A stretch of DNA of 64,000 nucleotides from Microbacterium murale (GTDB lineage Bacteria; Actinomycetota; Actinomycetes; Actinomycetales; Microbacteriaceae): positions 1,178,001 through 1,242,000 of the forward strand of contig NZ_BMCM01000001.1 in assembly GCF_014635185.1 (NCBI RefSeq), read 5' to 3'. Below, piece after piece: positions 18,169 through 27,630 of the stretch (within the stretch, counting starts at the first letter, position 1; every line of letters begins with the position of its first letter). Under the pieces are notes generated by a model that had not been told where the DNA came from, did no database searches, and saw only the letters and a program-made list of their open reading frames with translations. Position numbers and translations under genes: made by a program.

Positions 18169-18675
18169 CTACCTCGCTAGATCCATGATCTGCCGGTTGC
18201 CCCATCCCCATGCCGGTCGATAGGTCGCCGCGGATATGAGCCAGCGACCACCATGCCGCACTAAGTGGAAGTCATAGGTACCGGCAACGATCCACAGCGA
18301 GGATGCAAAATCGGCATCCAGTCGTTGAGCCGCGTGGACGTACGCTGAGGCGTCCGCGTCGGTTTCGCTTGTGACGGTGACCAGAATATTTCCTAGGATG
18401 TGCTGGATCGCGGTGAGTCCGGTGAGAGTGCGGCGCCACCCATCGACGAGCGCCTCAACTGTTACCTCGCCGGCGGGCTCGCTTGTCAGCTTGCTCCAGT
18501 CGGCGCGAACCGTTGGGGTAAACACGGTCACAAGTTGTTCCCAGTCGCGCATGTCCACGAGGCCAACCATCCGGGTTACCGTCGTCCGAATGTTGAGGTC
18601 ATCCTCAAGCAGTCGGACTCGCGCAAGCAGATCCCCTAGTTCGGCTGCAGATGGGCTTGACTCAGGCATAGTCAC
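18169..18675 (-). CDS. SnoaL/NTF2-like family protein
   Basis: A 168-residue protein with the small cone-shaped-fold pattern: a helical start (LLARVRLLEDDLNIRTTVTR), a W/F-rich middle, and strand-forming C-terminal SSLWIVAGTYDFHLVRHGGR. Such proteins include polyketide cyclases, dehydratases and hydroxylase small subunits, so the reaction cannot be assigned. Its start overlaps the alpha/beta hydrolase gene by four bases. Confidence 0.8.
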   Translation of the reverse strand: MTMPESSPSAAELGDLLARVRLLEDDLNIRTTVTRMVGLVDMRDWEQLVTVFTPTVRADWSKLTSEPAGEVTVEALVDGWRRTLTGLTAIQHILGNILVTVTSETDADASAYVHAAQRLDADFASSLWIVAGTYDFHLVRHGGRWLISAATYRPAWGWGNRQIMDLAR

Positions 18676-19619
18676 ACGGACTGGATTGCGCGAACACGAT
18701 CGGCGACCGCCTGCATCGTCATTGCGGCGTCTGGTGCCGCGAAATCAAACCCGTGCGGCATGCCTGGTCGCACGTGGAACTCGAGTTGGACTCCTGCGTC
18801 GGCCAGCCGGGAGGCAAAAAGCAGAATCTCAGCTGCAAACAGGTCTAGCTGGCCTGTTTCCATATACACATCGGGAAGGCCGACCAAATTTTGTGCCCGC
18901 GCCGGCGCCGCATACGGTGACACCTCGGTGCCACCGGCGGCGTCGCCAAGAAGGGTTCTCCACGCGGTGAGGTTGTGTTCGTGGTTCCAGGTCGCGAGTG
19001 GCGCCAACGCCTCAGGCGTACGGTCTGTGCGGTCATCGAGCATGGGGTAGATCAACACCTGCAGCGCAGGGATGGGCCCTCCGAGATCTCGGCTCATTAG
19101 CGCCGTGCCCGCCGCCAGACCGCCGCCCGCGCTATCTCCCATCAGGATGATTCGCGCAGGGTCGAACCCTAGATGGGTGGCATTCTCAGCCAACCAAAGG
19201 AGCGCTTCATAGCAGTCTCGGACGGGGACGGGATGCGGATGTTCAGGAGCGATGCGGTAGTCGACCGCCAGGACCGGTACACCGGATCGGTCGGCCAGCC
19301 GGGCTGCGATTCCGTCGTATAAGTCGAGGTTGCCGTGATACATCCCACCACCGTGGAAGTAGAGAATGACGGAGCTTGACGCCTCATCCGGCCTGTACCA
19401 CCTCAGCTCGCGAGCGTCGCCGTCTGAAGTGGTGTAAACGAGAGATAGACGGGGAATATGGTCAGCCCGTGGGTGGTTGCGTTCGCCCGCTGCGATGCCA
19501 TCGTTGAAGAACTCGCGTGAAGATCTCCAGTCGGCGACGTCCAGGATGGCTGTGGGCTGCGGAGTGTCTGAGCTCGAACTTGCGAACAGGCGTTGAATGT
19601 CGGGGTCGTATCTCAGCAT
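18672..19619 (-). CDS. Alpha/beta hydrolase (HSL-type esterase)
   Basis: About 315 residues. ILYFHGGGMYHGN is the HGGG oxyanion-hole motif of the hormone-sensitive-lipase group. ILMGDSAGGGLAAG holds the nucleophilic serine, and GMPHGFDF near the end holds the histidine. I chose ATG 19619 because the preceding gene ends at 19676; a longer frame to 19736 would run into it. It probably hydrolyses an ester taken up by the importer or made in the pathway. Confidence 0.88.
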   Translation of the reverse strand: MLRYDPDIQRLFASSSSDTPQPTAILDVADWRSSREFFNDGIAAGERNHPRADHIPRLSLVYTTSDGDARELRWYRPDEASSSVILYFHGGGMYHGNLDLYDGIAARLADRSGVPVLAVDYRIAPEHPHPVPVRDCYEALLWLAENATHLGFDPARIILMGDSAGGGLAAGTALMSRDLGGPIPALQVLIYPMLDDRTDRTPEALAPLATWNHEHNLTAWRTLLGDAAGGTEVSPYAAPARAQNLVGLPDVYMETGQLDLFAAEILLFASRLADAGVQLEFHVRPGMPHGFDFAAPDAAMTMQAVADRVRAIQSV

Positions 19620-19675
19620 CCCCAGCTCACAATCAGGGTGGAGAGAGTGTAAGGCAGTGCTTGCTCCATCACGCC

Positions 19676-20845
19676 TTAACCCTTCAGCGCCTCTACGATC
19701 GCGGGAGGTAGCGGCTCGTCGTAGACGGCCTTCCACTGCATCTCTAGATTCTTTGCATCGACGGGAATCGCCGGGAGTGAGACGTAGGGCGGAGTCTCCT
19801 CTCCGAGCAACGCCAGCGCTCCGAGGCGCGCCTCGAGGACGCCCTGCTGATAGGGCTGGACTGAACCGATCGCGATGACGAAGTCGTCGCTGGAGGCCAT
19901 CTGTACGGCAACGTTGACCCCGAGTCCCCCCATCGTCATCGGAAGAGAGTCTCGACCCGCCGCGCGCGCGGCATTAATCGCACCTTCGCAAGGGAGATCG
20001 AAGAAGCACCAGACGCCCGCGAGATCAGGGTGTTCTGCGAGCATGGAGTTGACGTTTGACTCACCTTCGCCGCTGAAGTCTGGCCCAAGGATGTCGGCCT
20101 CCTCGACGATGTCGATGTCCGGGAAGTCTTCCTCGATTGTGGTGACGAACCCTTCGAGAGCTTGGACGTTGTTTGGCGCTTTGGCGCCGTGACGTAGCAC
20201 CCCGATCTCGCCCTCGCCGCAGATCGCGGCGGCGAGTTGATAGGCGTTGATTACGCCGTAGCCGTAGTAGTCGGACGCGACCACGGAAACGTAGTCCCCA
20301 GGCTCCATGCCTGCTGCTGGGTTGTCCATGAACACAACCTTGATTTCGGCGTCCGTGGCACGCTCGAACGCCGGAGCCAGCGCTGTGACGTCCAGCGACG
20401 GGATGGCGACCAGAATGTCCGGCTTGCGGGCTGTGATCGATTCGATGTCGCTGAACTGCTTGGTGACTTCTGCGTCCGCCGACGTCTGCGCGACTATCTC
20501 GATCCCCAAGCGCTCGAACTCTGAAGTGAGACCAGCGATTTGTGCATTGCTCCAGGTGTCTCCACTGAAGTGCATCGAGATGCCCGCCGTTAGGCGCAAC
20601 GCCTTTATCTCGTTGACTTGCTCGGAGGTCAGTTCGAGATCGGCGATATCCGCCGATCTCTCGCCATACGGGCCTTCGCCGAGGGCGACTCCGGACTCAA
20701 CGTATGCCGCGATACCTGCGTCGGATGCTGAGGTATCACACACACCGCTTGATGCCTCAGGGGGTGGAGCGGCAGTACAGGCGGTGAGAGATGCGAACGC
20801 AAGCGAGACGGCCGCAGCTGCTGCAAATGTGTTTGCTAGCTTCAT
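19676..20845 (-). CDS. ABC transporter substrate-binding lipoprotein (second copy)
   Basis: About 389 residues with a lipoprotein signal (MKLANTFAAAAAVSLAFASL, lipobox Cys at 23) and a periplasmic-binding-protein fold of the ribose type. It is strongly similar throughout to the first binding protein of the operon at 24400-25593; MHFSGDTWSNAQ, SIPSLD-like and VWCFFDLPCEGAI blocks match. The two cysteines in WCFFDxPCEG are shared. The start is ATG 20845 behind GGAG; the upstream extension is not coding-like. A paralogue in the same operon suggests a second substrate for the same permease. Confidence 0.9.
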   Translation of the reverse strand: MKLANTFAAAAAVSLAFASLTACTAAPPPEASSGVCDTSASDAGIAAYVESGVALGEGPYGERSADIADLELTSEQVNEIKALRLTAGISMHFSGDTWSNAQIAGLTSEFERLGIEIVAQTSADAEVTKQFSDIESITARKPDILVAIPSLDVTALAPAFERATDAEIKVVFMDNPAAGMEPGDYVSVVASDYYGYGVINAYQLAAAICGEGEIGVLRHGAKAPNNVQALEGFVTTIEEDFPDIDIVEEADILGPDFSGEGESNVNSMLAEHPDLAGVWCFFDLPCEGAINAARAAGRDSLPMTMGGLGVNVAVQMASSDDFVIAIGSVQPYQQGVLEARLGALALLGEETPPYVSLPAIPVDAKNLEMQWKAVYDEPLPPAIVEALKG

Positions 20846-20930
20846 GAAGTTCTCCACAGAATTCTTCGGCCCCGGAAGGGCCAGGACGGCGGTGCGACTG
20901 AGGGTGTGAGACGGGAGGTGACGCGAGCGT

Positions 20931-21743
20931 TTAGCGGATCCCGAATCCGGCGTCGACGGGGAACGGCACGCCTGTGATGTACCGTCCTTCTTCCGATGCA
21001 AGGAAGAGGATCGCGTTGGAGATGTCGACGACCTCGAGTACTTCGACGGGCAAAGCGTTCTGCATGTTGTCACCCCATGAGGGGTTCTCGGCCAGGAAGG
21101 ACTTGACGTGATCGTTGTCCAGGAGCTTGGTGTCTACCCCTGTTGGATGAATCGTGTTGACTCTGATCCGGTGGGGGGCGAGCTCATTGGCGAGGGTGCG
21201 CATGAGGCCTACGAGTCCGTGTTTGGCGGCTGAGTAGTGACCGAGGTTGATCATCCCCTTGGTGCCCGCGGATGAGCTGGTGATGGCGATGCTGCCACCG
21301 TTCCCAGCCGCGATCATCGACGGGATGGCCGCCTTGACCGTCTTCCAAACTCCGGTGAGGTTGACGGAAATCAGTTCGTCCCACTGGTCTTCAGTGATCG
21401 ACCATGTGTTCTCGACGAAGCACGTGAAAGCGGCGTTGGCGCTGACGATGTCGAGCCGGCCAAACTCGCCGACGCCTCGGTCGACGATTTCTTGCACTGC
21501 TGCCGCGTCGCGGACATCAGCCTGGCCGAAGATGATGCGTCCGCCTTCCGCTTCCACTAGTCGCACGGTCTCTTCGAGGTCTTCTGGTGTCGCCAGGTCG
21601 TAGGGCGCGGTCGGGATTGGCGCGCAGATATCGAATGCAATGATCGCAGCGCCTTCCTGGGCGAAGCGCACTGCGTGGGAGCGGCCCTGGCCTCGCGCCG
21701 CCCCGGAGATGAGTGCGACCTTACCTTCGAGTCGTCCGGTCAT
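20931..21743 (-). CDS. Mycofactocin-coupled SDR family oxidoreductase
   Basis: A 270-residue short-chain dehydrogenase. The start MTGRLEGKVALISGAARGQG has the glycine-rich loop and the ARGQGRSHA extension that marks the mycofactocin-dependent SDR subfamily, in which NAD(H) stays bound and is recycled by mycofactocin. The catalytic residues are in ITSSSAG and YSAAKHG. The start is ATG 21743 behind GAAAGGA. It lies between transporter genes, so it probably oxidises an imported alcohol. Confidence 0.9.
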   Translation of the reverse strand: MTGRLEGKVALISGAARGQGRSHAVRFAQEGAAIIAFDICAPIPTAPYDLATPEDLEETVRLVEAEGGRIIFGQADVRDAAAVQEIVDRGVGEFGRLDIVSANAAFTCFVENTWSITEDQWDELISVNLTGVWKTVKAAIPSMIAAGNGGSIAITSSSAGTKGMINLGHYSAAKHGLVGLMRTLANELAPHRIRVNTIHPTGVDTKLLDNDHVKSFLAENPSWGDNMQNALPVEVLEVVDISNAILFLASEEGRYITGVPFPVDAGFGIR

Positions 21744-21840
21744 GATTATTCCTTTCGGTTGTTCTTGCGGGGAACCGCCGGTCGCTTGGGCCGTCATATC
21801 GGCCTTGTTCCTGCGAGGCGATCGGGGTGAGAAAATGCTC

Positions 21841-22866
21841 CTAGCGGCGCTTCGCGAGTGCCACGGCGATGATGATAATGACGCCTTGGATGATCACTTG
21901 CTGGCTGACATCGGTGCCTGCCAGGATCAGTCCGTTGTTGATGAGGCCGATGAATATTGCTCCGATAGCGGAACCGATGATGCGGCCGTTCCCGCCGAAG
22001 AGGCTTGTGCCGCCGAGAACGACGGCGGCGATGACCGAGAGTTCATCACCGGTGCCCCATTGGTATCGACCGCTTTGCAGGCGACCGGAGTAGAGCATGC
22101 CTGCGATGCTGGCGACGACCGCTGAGATGAGGAGGACAGTGAAGGTCACGCGCCTTGTTCTCACGCCGCTGAACTTCGCTGCGACTTCGTTGCCGCCTGT
22201 GGCCAGGACTTGGCGTCCGAAGCGTGTCTTGTTGAGGACGATCACGCCGATGACGACAGCGACCAGTGCCCAGATCATGAGAATGGGAATCGGGCCGACC
22301 TCACCCGATCCGAAGATCGTCGTGAAGACACGATCGAGAATCGGGATGGGTTGAAAGTTGGAGACCCACTGCGCAACACCGGCTGCGATGCCGAGCATGG
22401 CGAGCGTTACGAGGAAGGAAGGGATGCCAAGCAGTGCTACAAGAGACCCATTGATAATGCCTACTGCGACGCCCACGCCTATCCCGGCCAGCACGCCCAA
22501 AAGAGTGTTGCCGGTGGCGGCGATGGTCAACGCGGTCATCACGCTGGACAGCCCGGCAACTGAGCCGATGGAAAGGTCGATCTGTGCGGCTGCGATCACG
22601 AATGTTCCTGCGACTGCAAGAACGACGATGATGGCGGTCTGGCGCCCGATGTTGAGCAGGTTGTTGGCGTTGAGGAAGCCATCGTCGCGGAGGAAAATCG
22701 CGAAGAGGATGAAGACGACGACGAAGCCAATGTAGATCGCGAAGTCTCTCCAGTCCAAACGGCGGAATGCTGCTGCCATGGGGTTGGAGGGTCGGCCCCC
22801 GTTCGGAGACTCAAGGCTGAGGTCTCCGTCGGCGACCGGGACGGTGTCAGTATGTTGCTTTGTCAT
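21841..22866 (-). CDS. Sugar-type ABC transporter permease (RbsC family)
   Basis: About 341 residues with eight or more hydrophobic segments. NVLLQ-type EAA features are weak, as usual in the RbsC family. GGTSLFGGNGRIIGSAIGAI and the conserved ATGGNEVAAKFSGV region identify the family. ATG 22866 follows the stop of the ATPase gene by one base; an upstream extension in this frame is serine/arginine-rich and overlaps that gene, so I rejected it. It forms the membrane channel of the importer. Confidence 0.92.
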   Translation of the reverse strand: MTKQHTDTVPVADGDLSLESPNGGRPSNPMAAAFRRLDWRDFAIYIGFVVVFILFAIFLRDDGFLNANNLLNIGRQTAIIVVLAVAGTFVIAAAQIDLSIGSVAGLSSVMTALTIAATGNTLLGVLAGIGVGVAVGIINGSLVALLGIPSFLVTLAMLGIAAGVAQWVSNFQPIPILDRVFTTIFGSGEVGPIPILMIWALVAVVIGVIVLNKTRFGRQVLATGGNEVAAKFSGVRTRRVTFTVLLISAVVASIAGMLYSGRLQSGRYQWGTGDELSVIAAVVLGGTSLFGGNGRIIGSAIGAIFIGLINNGLILAGTDVSQQVIIQGVIIIIAVALAKRR

Positions 22867-22867
22867 G

Positions 22868-24400
22868 TCAGTGCACTCCTTGTACGGCAAGTTGAAGAGC
22901 TTCCTCGTCGGGAATTTGAGATCGAAGGAGTTCCTCTTCGATGCGTCCGTCGCGCAGGACGAGCACCCGGTCCGAGACCGAGAGCAGTTCTTGAAGCTCT
23001 GAGGAGATGAAGATGACGGCGATGCCCTCGTCGGCCATGTCGAGGACGAGTTGCATGATCTCAGTCTTCGTGCCGATGTCGACGCCCTTAGTGGGCTCGT
23101 CGAGGATGAGGACGCGGGTCGGATTGCCGGATTGCTGTAAACCAAGCCACTTGGAGATGACGACCTTTTGCTGGTTTCCACCGGACAAGCGGCTGACGGT
23201 CTCTTCTATTGCTGAGGAGCGGATTTGGAGGCGGGTCATGAGCCGCTTGCAAAGATCTCGCCCTAGCAGGTCGTTGATGAGTGGGCCAAGCCGCAGGCGG
23301 CCGAGGCTTGGGAGCAGGAGGTTGCTGCGTACTGAGTGGCTAAGGACTAGGCCTTGCTGTGCTCGATCTTCGGGAACCAGCATGATCCCGGCATCGATCG
23401 CGTCTTGGGGTCGGCGAATATGTACACGGCGGCCGTCGACGAGCACTTCTCCAGCTGCAATGCGGTCGATCCCGAAGAGGGATTGGGCGATCTCTGTCCG
23501 TCCGCTGCCGATCAGTCCTGCGAGTCCGAGCACCTCTCCACGGGCGACATCGAAGGTGACGTCCTGCACGCGATCTCCGGATGAGAGAGAGCGCACGGAA
23601 AGCACGGGTTCACCTGCGATGACCTTCGAGGTGTCTCGGCTCAATCCCTGCAGTATTTCTCGCCCGACGATGGTTTCAACGACCTTCTCCGGTGGGACTT
23701 CCGACACTTTGCCAGTGAGTACGGTTCGACCGTCGCGGATTACCGTGAGCCGATCGGCGACACGTTCGATCTCAGCCATCCGGTGTGAGATGTACACAAC
23801 CGATATGCTCTGTTCCTTCAATCGCTCGATGAGCTGGAACAGCTGCTCGACCTCGGTATATGGAAGGCTGGCTGTCGGCTCGTCCATGATCAGGATGCGC
23901 GCGTCGACGCTGAGCGCCTTCGCGATCTCCGTCAGCTGCCAATAGCCGACAGGCAGGTCACTGAGCACGACGCGCGGATCGAGGTCGGTTCCCATGCGGT
24001 CGAATATCTCTTGAGCTCGGCGGACCATCGCCCTGTCGTCGATGACGCCGAACCGACGTGGTTCGCGACCGAGGAAGATGTTTCGGGCCACCGTCAGCGA
24101 TGGGATGAGACTGAACTCCTGGAAGACCATCCCAACTCCCGCCGCCGCGGCGTCGTGAGGGGAGGAGAAATCCACCCGTTTGCCCTCGATTACGACCTCG
24201 CCAGAATCCGGCCTGTGCACACCCTGCAGGATCTTCATCAGGGTGGACTTACCTGCTCCGTTCCCGCCGAGGAGAGCATGAACCTCTCCTCGGCGGACCT
24301 CGAAGTCGGCGCCCCGTAGCACCTCAAACTTGCCAAAGGACTTGCGGACACCGCGCATCGATATGGCCAGCGTTTCCGCGGCCGGATTCTGGCTTTGCAT
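22868..24400 (-). CDS. Sugar-type ABC transporter ATP-binding protein (RbsA family)
   Basis: A 510-residue protein with two tandem ATPase domains. The first has Walker A LLGGNGAGKSTLMKIL and Walker B ILIMDEPTASLP. The second has the degenerate Walker A GLIGSGRTEIAQ, signature LSGGNQQKVVISKW and Walker B VLILDEPTKGVD, the usual asymmetry of RbsA/MglA proteins. The ATG overlaps the stop of the binding-protein gene by one base. The protein energises uptake through the adjacent permease. Confidence 0.94.
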   Translation of the reverse strand: MQSQNPAAETLAISMRGVRKSFGKFEVLRGADFEVRRGEVHALLGGNGAGKSTLMKILQGVHRPDSGEVVIEGKRVDFSSPHDAAAAGVGMVFQEFSLIPSLTVARNIFLGREPRRFGVIDDRAMVRRAQEIFDRMGTDLDPRVVLSDLPVGYWQLTEIAKALSVDARILIMDEPTASLPYTEVEQLFQLIERLKEQSISVVYISHRMAEIERVADRLTVIRDGRTVLTGKVSEVPPEKVVETIVGREILQGLSRDTSKVIAGEPVLSVRSLSSGDRVQDVTFDVARGEVLGLAGLIGSGRTEIAQSLFGIDRIAAGEVLVDGRRVHIRRPQDAIDAGIMLVPEDRAQQGLVLSHSVRSNLLLPSLGRLRLGPLINDLLGRDLCKRLMTRLQIRSSAIEETVSRLSGGNQQKVVISKWLGLQQSGNPTRVLILDEPTKGVDIGTKTEIMQLVLDMADEGIAVIFISSELQELLSVSDRVLVLRDGRIEEELLRSQIPDEEALQLAVQGVH

Positions 24401-25593
24401 CAGTGCTCGTTGAGGGTGGTGAGGATCTGCTCGGGCAGCTCGACGTGATAGATGTCCTGCCATGACTGCTCGAGTGTGTCGCGGCTCACCGGCACCGCCG
24501 GGAGTTCCACGAACGCAGGCGCCTCCTTACCAAGGAGTGCGTATCCTGCGAGGATTGCCTCCGTGGTGCCCTGGTCGTAGGGCTGGGCTGCAGCGATACC
24601 GTGAGTGAAGCCGTCCTGCGCCATGTCGAGGGCGACATTGCTGCCGAGGTCAACCGTGGTCACGACAAAGTCGTCACGACCGGCGGAACGCGCCGAGTCG
24701 ATAGCTCCCTCGCAGGGAGCGTCAAAGAAGCACCACACGCCGGCGAGATCTGGATGCTTGGTGAGCCACGCATCGACATTCTTGCCCGTCTCCCCCTTCC
24801 AGTCCGGACCCAGGAGTCCCTGCGATTCCACGATCTTGATGTCGGGGTAGTCGGACTTGATGGTGTCTTCGAATCCCTCGATGCGCAGAACGTTGGTGGG
24901 TGCCTCCGCTGCATGGAATACCGCAGCAACCTCGCCCTCTCCGCAAAGCGCGCGGGCCATCTGATGAGCCCCAAGAACTCCGGCCCCGTAGTTGTCCATC
25001 GCGACGACGGAAACATAGTCTTCTCCTGCCACGAAGTCCTTGGCCGGGTTCTCCATGAAGACGAGCTTGACGCCCTGCTCGGCTGCTTTGCGGTAGGCGG
25101 GAGCGAGTGCCGTCGTGTCAAGCGACGGGATGGAGACAATGACGTCAGGGTCGGCTGCCAACGCGGTCTCGATGTCCGAGAACTGCTTCGCCGGGTCCGC
25201 CTGAGCATCGGTCTGGGCGACGATCTTGATGCCCAACTCTTCGAACTTTGCCTCGATCGCGTCAACCTGGGCATTGCTCCAGCTGTCGCCCGAGAAGTGC
25301 ATAACCACTGCAGCCTTGGCGCCCATGGATCGGATCTGCTCCACCTCAGCATCCGTGAGCTGGATCGTAGACGCGTCGGCCGACGTTTCACCGTACGGGC
25401 CGAGACCAATCACCGGGCCTTCTGAGTACGCGGCAATCGCCTCATCAAACGGCGAGGTGTCGCAATCTGCAGATGCGCCCGGCCCAGCCTCAGACGACGA
25501 GCAGGCAGTGAGGGCAACTGATGATGCGAATAGGGCAGTCAGCACGATGGCAGCGCGGCGGGACCGTGCCGCAGTTGCGAATTTGGAGTTCAT
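24400..25593 (-). CDS. ABC transporter substrate-binding lipoprotein (first gene of operon)
   Basis: A 397-residue ribose-type binding protein. The signal peptide ends in a lipobox with Cys at 31 (SVALTAC). The mature part starts after a short Ser/Gly/Ala linker. It is a clear paralogue of the protein at 19676-20845, with shared blocks such as VMHFSGDSWSNAQ and VWCFFDAPCEGAI. It is first in the operon, 71 bases or so behind the predicted transcription start. Confidence 0.93.
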   Translation of the reverse strand: MNSKFATAARSRRAAIVLTALFASSVALTACSSSEAGPGASADCDTSPFDEAIAAYSEGPVIGLGPYGETSADASTIQLTDAEVEQIRSMGAKAAVVMHFSGDSWSNAQVDAIEAKFEELGIKIVAQTDAQADPAKQFSDIETALAADPDVIVSIPSLDTTALAPAYRKAAEQGVKLVFMENPAKDFVAGEDYVSVVAMDNYGAGVLGAHQMARALCGEGEVAAVFHAAEAPTNVLRIEGFEDTIKSDYPDIKIVESQGLLGPDWKGETGKNVDAWLTKHPDLAGVWCFFDAPCEGAIDSARSAGRDDFVVTTVDLGSNVALDMAQDGFTHGIAAAQPYDQGTTEAILAGYALLGKEAPAFVELPAVPVSRDTLEQSWQDIYHVELPEQILTTLNEH

Positions 25594-25654
25594 TCTTCCT
25601 CGAATGTTCTATCAGCGGCGATCCACGCGGATACGTGATCCAACATCATCGTTA

Positions 25655-25699
25655 GATTATGTCGACTCTCAATATAAGTACGTCGACGGTCAACGTCAA
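25655..25699 (-). promoter_or_regulatory. Promoter and operator A of the ABC/SDR operon
   Basis: Read on the minus strand, -35 TTGACG (25694-25699) and -10 TATATT (25671-25676) are separated by 17 bases. Overlapping the -10 is TATTGAGAGTCGACATAA, nearly the same as the perfect inverted repeat upstream of 29525. The likely repressor is the ROK protein encoded at 28166-29383. Confidence 0.65.
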
Positions 25700-26202
25700 T
25701 AGCTTCGCTCGTGAACTTCCGCGGTGCTCGGACTGCCGCGGGACCCTGAACGGCAGCGTCGACGAGCAGATGCGCGGGGGAGTCCGTCGAACGCAGCACT
25801 ATCGGACGTCCCGCGCTCAATCCGCGCCTCGCCCAGTTGTCGACGCGGCACCTGACGCCGCCCAGCGTGGGTCACGGCGGAGCGGCGTCGCAAAGGGATG
25901 CCTGAGCCGGCGCTGGCCCCCGACCAAGTCGGACGAGGGCCAGTTCTCTCATCGGAACCGACGCGCGGGAAGGTGGATGGGCCCGCGAACCTGGATCGCT
26001 TCGCTGTCACCTCGAGCGTCAGGCTCGCGTCGTCGAGATCTTCTCTTGGCTGCCGCCGGCCCGCCATGGCGATCGCTCTTCGAATCGTTGGCGGACCCTG
26101 CGGACCGAACAAGAGTTCGCCGATGGCTTGAACGGACCGTCTTCACGGAGAAGGATTGGGTCGACCCGGTCGACCTCGAGTAGTGGCTCGGACAGCTTCC
26201 GC
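25700..26202. other. Intergenic stretch without a recognisable gene
   Basis: About 500 bases between the ABC operon promoter and the end of the aldehyde dehydrogenase gene. A plus-strand frame ends near 26183 with DRTRVRRWLERTVFTEKDWV, which looks more protein-like than the rest of its frame and could be the remnant of a lost gene. I cannot name it and see no start or ribosome binding site. Confidence 0.3.
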
Positions 26203-27630
26203 CTACACCGCGATCGTTTTTGTGTTCGTCAGCTGGAAGAACGCCTCGGGACCGCCCTCGCGGCCGAAGCCCGATTGCTTCATGCCCCCAAACGGGCCAC
26301 TGAGCCGCGGGAATGTCCCGTTGATCGCGATGGAGCCGGTCTGCACTCTTCGCGCGACGTCACGGCCCAGCGCGGGGTCTGAGGTGAACACCGCGCCGGC
26401 GAGCCCGTACTTCGAATCGTTCGCAAGGTCGATCGCCTCGTCGATTGTGTCGAACGGGATCACGACGAACACTGGTCCGAAGATATCGTCCTGCGCAACA
26501 TCCATGTCGTTGGTGACATCGGTCAGCACAGTGGGGGCGAACCAGTGGCCCTCGGAGAATTCGTCGAGACGTGCTCCGCCGTAAGCCAGCGTCGCGCCTG
26601 CGGCCAACGCCCCCGACACATACCTCTCCGCACGTTCGACCGCGCGCGCGTTGATCAAAGGGCCCCATTCCGTCGTCGGGTCGGACGGATCCCCGATACG
26701 CAGTTTCGCCAGTTCGGTACGCGCGCGGTCCACAAACGCGTCATGGATACTGCGGGCGACGATCACCCGGGTGAGGGCAACGCAGATCTGACCGCTGTAG
26801 AGAGCCCAGCTCTTCACCAGCTCGGGGACGACCTGATCCAGGTCGGCGTCCGCGGCGATGATGGCGGCCGACTTGCCACCGAGCTCCAGCACAACTCGCG
26901 CCGTGCGGTCTGCGACGGTGCGCATGATGGAGGCACCGACAGTGTTTCCGCCGGTGAAGTGCACCGCCTGCACGTCGGGGTGCTCGACCAGGTGAGCGCT
27001 GACCTCGGCATCGCCCGCGATCACGCTGTACACGCCCACGGGGAATCCCGCGACATCGGCTGCTTCGCTGATGAAGTAGCCCAGCAACCGATTCTCAGGT
27101 GGCAGCTTGTGGATGATCGTGTTGCCAGCGATTAGGGCCGGGACGATCGCCAGCGCGAGTTGCATGTGCGGGCCGTTGAAAGCCACCGAGACGACGGTCG
27201 GTCCGATGCCCTCGTGACGAATCTCGACCTCGCCCATGGAGGTGCTTCGCAGCTCGGAAAACTCGATAGAAGCAGCCGTCTCCAGCGCGAGCTCCCACAC
27301 CTCAGTTGCGCCATCCGTCAGGTCCTTGGCGTCTTGTACAGTCATGCCGCATTCGAGGACCCAAGCCGTGTTTATGCCGTCGTGTCGGTCCTTGAGCGCG
27401 TTGCAGAACCGCCGGACGATGTCTAGTCGTTCGTCCTTGGCGAGACCGCTCCAGGACGGGAACGCTTCCCTAGCGGATTCGACGGCTACGTCCGCATCGG
27501 CGATGGACGGGCGCGGGAGCCGGGCCACCACGCTCCCATCCGTCGGTGAGACGACGTCGGTGACATCATCGGAGGCGGGAACCGTCCAACGGCTGCCTAG
27601 GAATAGCTCTGTCGAGTGGGGAATCTGCAT
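26203..27630 (-). CDS. Aldehyde dehydrogenase family protein
   Basis: A 475-residue NAD(P)-dependent aldehyde dehydrogenase. The general base is E249 in LELGGKSA and the nucleophile is C283 in SGQICVALTRVIV. The oxyanion segment reads VAFNGPHM rather than the usual PWNFP. FGGMKQSGFGREGG near the end is the oligomerisation/NAD loop. ATG 27630 has TTGGAGC upstream. It would oxidise the aldehyde made by one of the nearby alcohol dehydrogenases to an acid. A candidate ROK-type operator lies about 170 bases upstream. Confidence 0.93.
   Translation of the reverse strand: MQIPHSTELFLGSRWTVPASDDVTDVVSPTDGSVVARLPRPSIADADVAVESAREAFPSWSGLAKDERLDIVRRFCNALKDRHDGINTAWVLECGMTVQDAKDLTDGATEVWELALETAASIEFSELRSTSMGEVEIRHEGIGPTVVSVAFNGPHMQLALAIVPALIAGNTIIHKLPPENRLLGYFISEAADVAGFPVGVYSVIAGDAEVSAHLVEHPDVQAVHFTGGNTVGASIMRTVADRTARVVLELGGKSAAIIAADADLDQVVPELVKSWALYSGQICVALTRVIVARSIHDAFVDRARTELAKLRIGDPSDPTTEWGPLINARAVERAERYVSGALAAGATLAYGGARLDEFSEGHWFAPTVLTDVTNDMDVAQDDIFGPVFVVIPFDTIDEAIDLANDSKYGLAGAVFTSDPALGRDVARRVQTGSIAINGTFPRLSGPFGGMKQSGFGREGGPEAFFQLTNTKTIAV

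Noticed and set aside
22867-23181. Extension of the permease frame to 446 residues
   Set aside because: Overlaps the ATPase gene in another frame and is serine/arginine-rich.
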